From positions 1 through 18,510 of the forward strand of contig JAJFTX010000143.1 in the NCBI GenBank assembly GCA_021372715.1: a DNA stretch of 18,510 bases. The letters run 5' to 3'. Position 1 is the first letter of the stretch, and each line of letters starts with the position of its first letter. A program made the position numbers and the translations under genes. The DNA comes from Methanobacterium sp. GTDB taxonomy: Archaea > Methanobacteriota > Methanobacteria > Methanobacteriales > Methanobacteriaceae. Positions 1 to 5,996 of this stretch are shown one piece after another. Below the pieces are notes generated by a model. That model did no database searches and was not told where the DNA came from. It was given only the letters and a program-made list of their open reading frames with translations.

Positions 1-1097
1 TTATTACGGAATGCCTTTATTACAGGGGTCAGCTTTGGATCCATATCTTCTAAATCCACTAAAGAAGCATCTATAAGCACTTTAATTTCATTACCAAATT
101 TTTGCACCAATCCCTGCCATATTTTCTGTACAAAAACGGTAGTAACTCCCTTATCATAGATTAAACTTATAATTTCCGCAAGAGGTAATAGATGGATATA
201 AGGTGGTCTTTGATGAGGATGATGGGGTTTTTCCCAGTCAGAAAGTTCATATATCCTATAATCAACACCTTTTTTTATTATACCCCCACATGGACATTTC
301 ATCCTCAATTTCAATGCTTCATCAATAGTAAATTGCTTATAACACTTTATACATGCGGTTTTATGATACTTTCCCAAGCGAGGATCAAATCCAAAGTTAG
401 CTATGATCTTATTTTTTAATATTGAATTAGTAATTTCTTTAAAACTCAATTCTTTTAATTCAATCTGGTTAAACTCCCTTCCCAAACGATGGGGCCATGG
501 AGAATGGGCATCAGAATTTGTTAAAAAAGGAATATCCTGGATCTCTTTTATGCGATCGGCCATTTCGCTATCTGCTGAAAGACCCAACTCTAAAAAATCA
601 GGTTTGCCATCATAACAATCTTTCAGGCTGTTATAAGCTTTATACACACTGGTCCATGGAGTAAAAGCATGTGAAGGGCCTATCAAACATCCATGTTCTT
701 TAGCAATATCCATGATCTCTGCACCATTCATTCTAACTTTAGGACGGCCGTCAGCATCTAAATTTCCTTTAAATTCTTTTCTTAGATTATAAGCAACTTC
801 AAATGAAGGTATTAATAATAGATGATGTACTCTTTTTAGATCCTCCACTTCAGTGGTTAAAATGAATTTAGATATAGAATTTACATTTAATCCAGATTTA
901 ATAGAGAAAATTCCACTTTCTGTCTCCTCTAAACTTTCATCTAGAACCTGTAAATATTTATGGTGTAATGCATCTCCAGTTGCCACCAGATCTAACCCTT
1001 TAAGTTTTGCCTGAGGAGCGATGGTTTCAGGAACCATATTCTTAGAAGTGGCCATGGAAAATTTGCTATGTATGTGCAGATCAGCATTGATTATCAT
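1..1097 (-). CDS. endoQ: Endonuclease Q family protein (PHP-fold DNA repair nuclease), 3' end cut by window edge
   Basis: Reading the minus strand from ATG at 1097 gives 365 codons without a stop up to the window edge, so only the C-terminus is missing. The start MIINADLHIHSKFS carries the HxH metal motif of PHP phosphoesterases (H8, H10). GDALH follows near residue 40 and SDAHSP at about residues 195-200. C249-x2-C252 and C268-x-C270 look like the zinc site of the family. EndoQ proteins in Thermococcales and methanogens cut DNA 5' of deaminated bases such as uracil and hypoxanthine; the activity here is inferred from family membership. No clear Shine-Dalgarno precedes the ATG, so a leaderless or weakly initiated transcript is likely. 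A T-rich stretch at about 1180-1200 separates it from the gene upstream. Confidence 0.87.
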   Translation of the reverse strand, partial: MIINADLHIHSKFSMATSKNMVPETIAPQAKLKGLDLVATGDALHHKYLQVLDESLEETESGIFSIKSGLNVNSISKFILTTEVEDLKRVHHLLLIPSFEVAYNLRKEFKGNLDADGRPKVRMNGAEIMDIAKEHGCLIGPSHAFTPWTSVYKAYNSLKDCYDGKPDFLELGLSADSEMADRIKEIQDIPFLTNSDAHSPWPHRLGREFNQIELKELSFKEITNSILKNKIIANFGFDPRLGKYHKTACIKCYKQFTIDEALKLRMKCPCGGIIKKGVDYRIYELSDWEKPHHPHQRPPYIHLLPLAEIISLIYDKGVTTVFVQKIWQGLVQKFGNEIKVLIDASLVDLEDMDPKLTPVIKAFRN

Positions 1098-1203
1098 ATG
1101 ATATGCAATAGAATATCTGGAATAAAATAATTTTTGAATTTGAAGTTAACTTAAAATAAAAAAGTAGATGATGGAAATAACAATATTATAAAAAAAATAA
1201 ATA
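1098..1203 (-). terminator. Short spacer with T-rich terminator between PAC2 gene and endoQ
   Basis: Just after the PAC2-family stop, the minus-strand transcript enters a run of T with a T8 tract at about 1189-1196. Oligo-T tracts are the usual archaeal termination signal. The rest of the spacer is AT-rich and probably holds the endoQ promoter, but I could not pick a convincing TATA box. I saw no other gene here. Confidence 0.45.
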
Positions 1204-1977
1204 TTAACCAATATAACGGAGATCTTCCTCTCCAGGAGCAATATGCATCCTTTCAGCCATTTCCTGTTCCATCTGCTGTGCTTTAGATATCATCTTCCTA
1301 GTTTCTTCTGCTCTTTCCTCTAATTTAGCAACATCAACCTCTAAATTCAGGATCTCAGTAAGAGTAATAAGAACTGCTTTAGAAGCATCTGCATCTATAA
1401 AGTATCCTGGAGTTTCCCCCATTAAACACACACCATTCATTTCTCTGGCCATTCCTAAGCCCAGTAATAAACCAGAAGCCCCTATTATTCCACCATCTGC
1501 TGATCTTAAGATTATATCATGCTCTTCCAGCATATTGGCTAATTCTTCTGTGGTTGCTGCTCCTAAAACCCTGGTTTTCTCCACATGCTGACCGGTTCCA
1601 AGTCCTCCTAATGTGTAGATAATCTTTACTCCGTATTTCTCTACAAAATCAATAATAGCACCACATATATCATATTGCCCTTCTGGACTTAATCCCTGAG
1701 TATTTCCCACTAAGATTATAAAATCTCTTTCATCTTTTCCGGCTGATTTAAGGTAATAAAACTCATTTTTCATAGGTTCAATTATTCCTTTCTCACCCAC
1801 AAAAACCTGTGGTGGAAAAGATGGTGAGTACAACTCCGCGAATTTTTCGGCCCCCAGTTCATGAATAATATGTTCTGCCACCAGTTTTCCTACATGACCG
1901 ATTCCAGGGAGTGCTTCGATAAAGATGGGTTCATTAAGTTCAACATCATCCAAAAGTTTTATAAATGTCTTTTTCAT
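1204..1977 (-). CDS. PAC2-family proteasome assembly chaperone homologue
   Basis: 257 residues. The N-terminal part has the PAC2 pattern, including EALPGIGHVGKLVAEHII at about residues 22-39 and glycine-rich turns such as LGGLGTGQ. Archaeal PAC2-family proteins (PbaA/PbaB type) and eukaryotic PAC2 help assemble the 20S proteasome or related rings. The exact partner here is inferred. Residues 213-245 are charged and heptad-like, probably a coiled coil. The C-terminus ends RYIG, close to but not exactly the hydrophobic-Tyr-X tail with which proteasome activators dock. The ATG follows the nop10 stop directly, with AGGAGA about 8 bases upstream, so translation is probably coupled. It is the last gene of the ribosomal/initiation-factor block, a common archaeal arrangement. 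Confidence 0.88.
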   Translation of the reverse strand: MKKTFIKLLDDVELNEPIFIEALPGIGHVGKLVAEHIIHELGAEKFAELYSPSFPPQVFVGEKGIIEPMKNEFYYLKSAGKDERDFIILVGNTQGLSPEGQYDICGAIIDFVEKYGVKIIYTLGGLGTGQHVEKTRVLGAATTEELANMLEEHDIILRSADGGIIGASGLLLGLGMAREMNGVCLMGETPGYFIDADASKAVLITLTEILNLEVDVAKLEERAEETRKMISKAQQMEQEMAERMHIAPGEEDLRYIG

Positions 1978-2157
1978 CTAAATATCTCCTTTTTTGGTCA
2001 TCATTTGCTTTTTAAGTAACCTACGATACTTTCCATACTTGTCAACTGGCGAATACTTTGGTGGATATACTTCCCCCACATCACCCCCACAGTAGGGGCA
2101 TATCAGCTGAAGTGTGTATTCACCACATGATCGGCATTTTTTCATCTTCATCTTCAT
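1978..2157 (-). CDS. nop10: Nop10, H/ACA ribonucleoprotein protein
   Basis: A 59-residue protein read from ATG at 2157 to TAG at 1978-1980. It has the Nop10 zinc-binding pair C8-x2-C11 and C20-x2-C23 and the family signature PPKYSPVDKYGKYRR in its second half. Nop10 is a core part of the H/ACA guide-RNA particle that pseudouridylates rRNA, together with Cbf5, Gar1 and L7Ae. Its ATG overlaps the aIF2-alpha stop (ATGA) and its stop abuts the ATG of the PAC2 gene, so all three are probably translated from one message. Three ATGs lie within the first five codons; the first is chosen because it forms the overlap, but a start two or four codons later cannot be excluded. Confidence 0.95.
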   Translation of the reverse strand: MKMKMKKCRSCGEYTLQLICPYCGGDVGEVYPPKYSPVDKYGKYRRLLKKQMMTKKGDI

Positions 2158-2933
2158 TCTAATTCACGATAGAATTCGCCTTCCCCACCGGCCGCTGCTA
2201 CTTCATCAATAGCGATTTGAGCTGCTTCTTTTAACATGTTTTCTGCTTCAATATAATCTGATGATTTAACGGTTAGCCGGTAGCGAGGAGCACCTACACA
2301 CTGTATAGAAATATCATCTTTATTTATAGCTAGCAATGCATCCTTTATCACTTCAACTCCATTAGATGCATAGGACTTTAAATCAACATATCCTGTGATA
2401 TGTACTTCTGGTGGTGATATGTTCTTCCGAGCAACTTCTGTGATGGCTTCTGCCCATTGTTTACTAACATCCCGATCTATAAGAGACTCTACACCTTCTT
2501 CAGCTGCTGTTTCAAAGGCACCGTATAGATCACCGAATTCATCCATCAGGTAATATCCTACTTCTTCATAGGCCGTATCTATATTTTTACCTATGCTTTT
2601 AGCTGAAAATTCCAGAAGTTTTTCTGCTTTTTGTTCAATTTTCCATTGTTGAATTTTTCTGGTTCTCTGGTCTTCTCTAATCCTTTTTAAGGAAACATCA
2701 ACATGACCCTTACGTGGATTCACCCTTAATACCTTGGCGACTATTTTCTGATTTTCCCTCACGTAGTCACGGATGTTTTTAACCCATCCTGAAGAAACTT
2801 CTGATATGTGTATGAAAGCTTCTTTTTGTGGATATTCCTCTAAATTAGCGAATGCACCATAATTTAAAACTTTATGTACTGTAGCAACCACCAGATCTCC
2901 TTCATCTGGCCATTCTTTTCTCATTCTTACCAT
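2154..2933 (-). CDS. eif2a: Translation initiation factor aIF2, alpha subunit
   Basis: 259 residues, the usual archaeal aIF2-alpha length. It opens with an S1 RNA-binding domain at about residues 12-84 (GDLVVATVHKVLNYGAF, then VDVSLKRI), followed by a helical middle domain and an alpha/beta C-terminal domain. It forms the trimeric aIF2 with beta and gamma subunits and helps deliver Met-tRNAi to the small ribosomal subunit. AGGTG lies 6 bases before the first ATG, which supports starting at MVRMRKEW rather than at the second Met. The stop overlaps the nop10 start. A 69-bp gap separates it from rps27e. Confidence 0.97.
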   Translation of the reverse strand: MVRMRKEWPDEGDLVVATVHKVLNYGAFANLEEYPQKEAFIHISEVSSGWVKNIRDYVRENQKIVAKVLRVNPRKGHVDVSLKRIREDQRTRKIQQWKIEQKAEKLLEFSAKSIGKNIDTAYEEVGYYLMDEFGDLYGAFETAAEEGVESLIDRDVSKQWAEAITEVARKNISPPEVHITGYVDLKSYASNGVEVIKDALLAINKDDISIQCVGAPRYRLTVKSSDYIEAENMLKEAAQIAIDEVAAAGGEGEFYRELE

Positions 2934-3002
2934 TAAAACACCTGAATTTAAACTAAATCCTGAAATATCAGGGTATTAATATTACCCTTTAACTTCATTT
3001 AA

Positions 3003-3188
3003 TTAGTCTAAAACTTCTATTATTTGAGCAACTATTTCAGATTTTCCGCCTTTAGGTTTAACTAAAGTTTTACCGCAGATAATACATTGGACATTGGATG
3101 CTGCGTGATCAAATATGATTTGCTGGTTTCCACAGTCTATGCATTTAACCTTTAAAAAATTGCTTTTTGTTTTATTGAAATTAGCCAA
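3003..3188 (-). CDS. rps27e: Small ribosomal subunit protein eS27 (S27e)
   Basis: 61 residues with the S27e zinc finger C16-x2-C19 and C35-x2-C38, and the family motifs VKCIDCGNQQIIFDHA and CGKTL. It binds the small ribosomal subunit. Translation starts at TTG (3186-3188). The likely Shine-Dalgarno (GAGGT) sits on the last codons and stop of rpl44e, 5 bp upstream, so the two genes are probably translationally coupled. No in-frame ATG exists at a position that would preserve the conserved N-terminus. Confidence 0.95.
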   Translation of the reverse strand: MANFNKTKSNFLKVKCIDCGNQQIIFDHAASNVQCIICGKTLVKPKGGKSEIVAQIIEVLD

Positions 3189-3193
3189 TTGAA

Positions 3194-3475
3194 TTACCTC
3201 ATTACAAATTCTACTTTACCAGTTCTAAATGAAGAACGTTTTATATGGGATTTAGCACATTCTTTGCATTTGTATCGTAGATCGAGTTTTTTAACAGGTT
3301 TGTTTCCAGAAGGTAATGGTCGAGGATAACCTCTGTATCCACTGGTGACTCTTCTGAACTGTCGCTGCCCCCATTTCAATTCACTGGCCTTTCTTCTTTT
3401 TGATTCAAACACCTCATGCAGCGTATGTTTTTTACAAAAAGGACAATAAGTTCTCCTTTCTTTCGGAATCTTCAT
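3194..3475 (-). CDS. rpl44e: Large ribosomal subunit protein eL42 (L44e)
   Basis: 93 residues starting MKIPKERRTYCPFC. The zinc site is C11-x2-C14 and C70-x2-C73. The family protein sits in the large subunit near the E site. An in-frame upstream ATG at 3502 would add nine residues, but AGAGGTGAT lies just before the ATG at 3475 and the family N-terminus begins there, so 3475 is the start. It is the first gene of the housekeeping block, which reads away from kdp. Confidence 0.95.
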   Translation of the reverse strand: MKIPKERRTYCPFCKKHTLHEVFESKRRKASELKWGQRQFRRVTSGYRGYPRPLPSGNKPVKKLDLRYKCKECAKSHIKRSSFRTGKVEFVMR

Positions 3476-3605
3476 ATAATCACCTCTATTAAAAATAAGC
3501 ATTAATTTGCTTTAATATGACTTTAATTTAATAAAATAATCAAACTTTACTTAAGTCTAATTTGTATATGTAAAAGCTATTTATAAAATCACTGTTTATT
3601 TATAC

Positions 3606-3633
3606 TTAACTATAGCGATCACTTAACTATAAT
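3606..3633 (+). repeat. 28-bp intergenic repeat, copy 1 (left of kdp)
   Basis: The copy reads TTAACTATA, then GCGATCAC, then TTAACTATAAT, so it contains two direct 9-mers 17 bp apart, plus TATAG/CTATA in inverted order. Nearly identical copies lie at 10605-10632 and 13309-13336 in the same orientation. It sits about 580 bp before kdpA. Function is unknown: operator, recombination site and terminator are all possible. Identity with copy 3 extends about 10 bp to the left (TTTATTTATAC). Confidence 0.8.
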
Positions 3634-3759
3634 TTTTTTTCTAGTCTTCTTAATTCTGTATTTTATATCTGAGTTGTAATATAGATTATTTTTATTTCTT
3701 TATTATTATCTTCTGTTTTTTAAATATAAAAAGTGCTTGATTTCAAATATAATGTCAAT

Positions 3760-3867
3760 CTACTCCTGCAGAGAATGGTAGAATCGTCGGAATTCATTCC
3801 TGGTGAACACTATGACTTCTGATTTAGAATAAACCGTTGTATAATACAATTCTACAAGCCTCTTCAT
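3760..3867 (-). CDS. Possible 35-codon small protein or gene remnant
   Basis: A minus-strand frame from ATG at 3867 to TAG at 3760 encodes 35 residues beginning MKRLVELYYTTVYSKSE and ending YHSLQE. The same frame stays open a further 25 codons upstream without a start codon (ending RKNNLT before the Met), so this may be the tail of a decayed gene. Base composition is clearly less AT-rich than its surroundings, which is why I list it. No good Shine-Dalgarno is visible. I do not recognise the protein. Confidence 0.3.
   Translation of the reverse strand: MKRLVELYYTTVYSKSEVIVFTRNEFRRFYHSLQE
3837..3849. promoter_or_regulatory. Perfect 13-bp palindrome, operator-like
   Basis: TTGTATAATACAA is a perfect inverted repeat around one central base. 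It lies inside the small minus-strand frame and about 435 bp before kdpA, so a role in kdp control is only a possibility. The AT-rich setting raises the chance of a coincidental match. Confidence 0.25.
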
Positions 3868-3992
3868 AGTTAAATTGTTTTTCCGGTCTATTTCCGGCGT
3901 AAAGTTTATTAGATCATATGCTCTTATTGATAAGTTAGTTTAATAATGTCCAAAGATTTTTTCTTTGGCGATTATTACAAAAATTTATTTAA

Positions 3993-4060
3993 GAAAATAA
4001 AAATAGTGGAAAAGGCAGTTTTCCCGTGTTTTATTTTTATTTTCAAATAAAAAGTGGGAA
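3993..4060 (+). promoter_or_regulatory. Two overlapping, mutually exclusive hairpins upstream of kdp
   Basis: Hairpin A: GAAAATAAAAATA (3993-4005) pairs perfectly with 4032-4044, and GGAAAA (4008-4013) pairs with TTTTCC (4019-4024) inside it. Hairpin B: TTCCC (4021-4025) pairs with GGGAA (4056-4060), and TTTTATTT (4029-4036) pairs with AAATAAAA (4045-4052). B uses the right arm of A, so the two cannot form together. The layout resembles an attenuator switch. Whether this stretch is transcribed into the kdp leader is not shown. Confidence 0.45.
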
Positions 4061-4109
4061 TATTAAAGAAAAAAGGTTTTAAATAACTATTAATTTTAAT
4101 TTAGAAAAG

Positions 4110-4146
4110 CCGGAGTTCTTTTACTCGGAATTTACTTTTTTATTTT
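4110..4146 (+). terminator. Terminator-like hairpin and T tract in the kdp leader region
   Basis: CCGGAGT (4110-4116) pairs with ACTCGG (4123-4128) with one bulged G and a six-base loop. A T-rich run follows (about 4130-4146, including TTTTTT). It precedes the kdp Shine-Dalgarno elements by about 50 bp on the coding strand. Intrinsic hairpin terminators are not the rule in archaea, but the T tract alone could terminate or pause. Confidence 0.3.
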
Positions 4147-4210
4147 CGAGAATCTCCCCCCACCAGTTAGTGCTCTTGGAGGAGAGTATTAAAAAAGAGG
4201 AGGTATATGA

Positions 4211-4288
4211 TTGACTAAAAATAATTTAAATAAATTATATAAAGTGTCCACATTATCTAATAGAAATCTATCAGGTGTTCAAAAATGA
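4211..4288 (+). CDS. Putative 25-codon leader peptide overlapping the kdpA start
   Basis: A TTG-started frame of 25 residues (begins MTKNNLNKLYKV, ends NLSGVQK) has a near-perfect Shine-Dalgarno, GAGGAGGT at 4197-4204, seven bases upstream of the TTG. Its TGA (4286-4288) overlaps the kdpA ATG as ATGA, the standard arrangement for translational coupling. It occupies the position where bacterial operons carry kdpF, but it is hydrophilic and basic, not a membrane peptide, so it is not KdpF. If the TATA box at 4236 is the only promoter, this frame would not be transcribed. A real product is unproven. Confidence 0.4.
   Translation: MTKNNLNKLYKVSTLSNRNLSGVQK
4236..4243 (+). promoter_or_regulatory. 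Candidate TATA box for kdpABC(D)
   Basis: TATATAAA preceded by a purine-rich stretch fits an archaeal TATA/BRE pair. Transcription would start about 25 bp downstream, near 4265, leaving a leader of about 20 bases with AGGTG at 4273-4277, seven bases before the kdpA ATG. A second A+T box (TTTAAATA, about 4078-4085) would instead give a long leader that includes the putative leader peptide. Confidence 0.5.
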
Positions 4289-5991
4289 ATATCTTAGATT
4301 TAATATTCATTGTGATTTTTATTTTAATAACAGTGCTTTTAGCCGTTCCCCTGGCTAAATACATGTCTCGGGTTTTTAGTGGAGAAAAGACCTTTATGAC
4401 ACCAATTTTGCTGCCAATTGAAAGATTCATTTACCGTCTTATTGGGGCAGATGAAAATAAAGAAATGAACTGGAAACAATATGCTTATGCCCTGGTTATA
4501 TTTAATATTATAGCTATTATTTTCGTTTTTATTTTACAATTAATACAGGGCTATTTACCACTTAATCCTGAAGGATTTCCCGGAGTAAGATGGGATACTG
4601 CATTAAATACTGCTATCTCATTTGTTACCAACACCAACTGGCAGTCTTATGCTGGTGAGACCACTATGAGCTATCTTACACAGATGCTGGGATTGGCAGT
4701 ACAGAATTTCTTATCTGCTGCTGTGGGTATAGCTACTTTATTAGTTCTAATTCGAGGATTTACCCGTAAAAATACAAATAAACTGGGTAATTTCTGGGTA
4801 GATATCACTCGTACAATTTTGTATATTCTACTTCCACTATCAATAATTCTGGCATTAATACTAGCCTCCCAAGGTGTGGTTCAGACTTTTGATCCTTATG
4901 TTACGGCACAAACCTTAGAAGGTGCAAATCAGACCATTCCATTAGGTCCTGCTGCATCTCAGATTTCTATAAAAATGCTTGGATCTAATGGTGGTGGATT
5001 CTTCAACGTGAATTCAGCCCATCCATTTGAAAATCCCACGCCGGTTTCCAATGTATTTGAAACACTGGCTATATTGTTAATACCAATTTCTTTGGTTTTT
5101 ACTTTCGGTTATATGATTAAGAACTTCAAGCAAGGGCTGGCCATATTTGCTATAATGACCACGCTGTTTGCTGTAGGGATGGGAATCGCCTTCTGGTCAG
5201 AAAGTCAACCCAACCCCATATTGGAAAAGATAGGCGTTTCCGGAGATAACCTGGAAGGTAAAGAAGTCCGATTTGGAGTAGGACCTTCAGTTTTATGGGG
5301 AGTATCAACAACCACTGTCTCTAATGGAGGAGTTAACTCCATGCATGACAGCTTGATGCCGCTTACCGGACTGGTTTACATGTTTAATATTTGCACCGGT
5401 GAGGTGATATATGGTGGTTTGGGAGTAGGCCTTATAGGCATGCTGTTTTATGTAATTTTAACCATGTTCATTGCCGGGCTTATGATCGGGCGCACCCCCG
5501 AATTTTTAGGTAAAAAACTCGGCCCACAAGAAATGGTTTTAGCTATTATACCTATTATTTTACCCCATGTAGCCATATTAAGCATGGCAGCCCTGGCTAT
5601 TGCTTCACCAGACGGATTATCGGGCCTAAATAATCCATCTTCACATGGTCTTTCAGAAATTATATATGCCTTCCTTTCTTTTGTGGGAAATAATGGATCA
5701 GCATTTGCCGGTTTAAGTGTCAATACCGTATTTTATAACTTATTTGGAGGTTTAGGAATGCTTATAGGTAGATTTGCAACTATTATTCCAGCAATAGCTT
5801 TAGCAGGTTTATTAGCTCAGAAAGGAAAAGTGCCAACAAGCTCAGCATCATTCCCCACTACAGGTCCACTATTTGTGATTTTAGTAGTGGCCGTGGTAAT
5901 TCTAATCGGAGCCCTCACCTTCTTCCCAGTATTTACATTAGGTCCGATACTTGACCATTTATTCCTACAGGGAGGAATTATAACAGGGTGA
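4285..5991 (+). CDS. kdpA: K+-transporting ATPase subunit A (KdpA)
   Basis: 568 residues, close to bacterial KdpA (about 560), with the expected series of hydrophobic helices. KdpA is the K+-selective channel-like subunit of the high-affinity KdpABC pump in the cytoplasmic membrane. Four selectivity-filter loops are visible: TNTNWQSYAGE at 115, GSNGGGFFN at 233, TTTVSNGGVNS at about 342 and NNGSAFAGL at 469. AGGTG stands seven bases before the ATG. It overlaps the upstream 25-codon frame by ATGA and its stop lies within the kdpB Shine-Dalgarno. The complete filter set suggests an active transporter. Confidence 0.98.
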   Translation: MNILDLIFIVIFILITVLLAVPLAKYMSRVFSGEKTFMTPILLPIERFIYRLIGADENKEMNWKQYAYALVIFNIIAIIFVFILQLIQGYLPLNPEGFPGVRWDTALNTAISFVTNTNWQSYAGETTMSYLTQMLGLAVQNFLSAAVGIATLLVLIRGFTRKNTNKLGNFWVDITRTILYILLPLSIILALILASQGVVQTFDPYVTAQTLEGANQTIPLGPAASQISIKMLGSNGGGFFNVNSAHPFENPTPVSNVFETLAILLIPISLVFTFGYMIKNFKQGLAIFAIMTTLFAVGMGIAFWSESQPNPILEKIGVSGDNLEGKEVRFGVGPSVLWGVSTTTVSNGGVNSMHDSLMPLTGLVYMFNICTGEVIYGGLGVGLIGMLFYVILTMFIAGLMIGRTPEFLGKKLGPQEMVLAIIPIILPHVAILSMAALAIASPDGLSGLNNPSSHGLSEIIYAFLSFVGNNGSAFAGLSVNTVFYNLFGGLGMLIGRFATIIPAIALAGLLAQKGKVPTSSASFPTTGPLFVILVVAVVILIGALTFFPVFTLGPILDHLFLQGGIITG

Positions 5992-5996
5992 TCAAT

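Larger units (their letters stand above)
3476..4210. other. Divergent intergenic region between rpl44e and kdp
   Basis: About 730 bp of very AT-rich DNA between the minus-strand ribosomal block and the plus-strand kdp operon. The rpl44e promoter should lie near 3560-3590, where the minus strand reads TTTTATAAATAG and ACATATAC; the exact box is uncertain. The remainder holds a 28-bp repeat, a less AT-rich small reading frame, a perfect palindrome and a set of hairpins, listed separately. A weak resemblance to the long AT-rich repeat seen further right covers roughly 3590-3740 (TTTCTTTATTATTATCTTCTG and neighbours). Confidence 0.6.

Noticed and set aside
192..615. Two plus-strand frames of 70-75 codons opposite endoQ
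   Set aside because: They are antisense to a well-supported PHP-domain protein with intact motifs and show no domain or Shine-Dalgarno of their own.
4207..4218. Three-codon ATG frame (ATG ATT GAC TAA) after GAGGAGGT
   Set aside because: Only three bases separate it from the Shine-Dalgarno; the TTG frame at 4211 has far better spacing.
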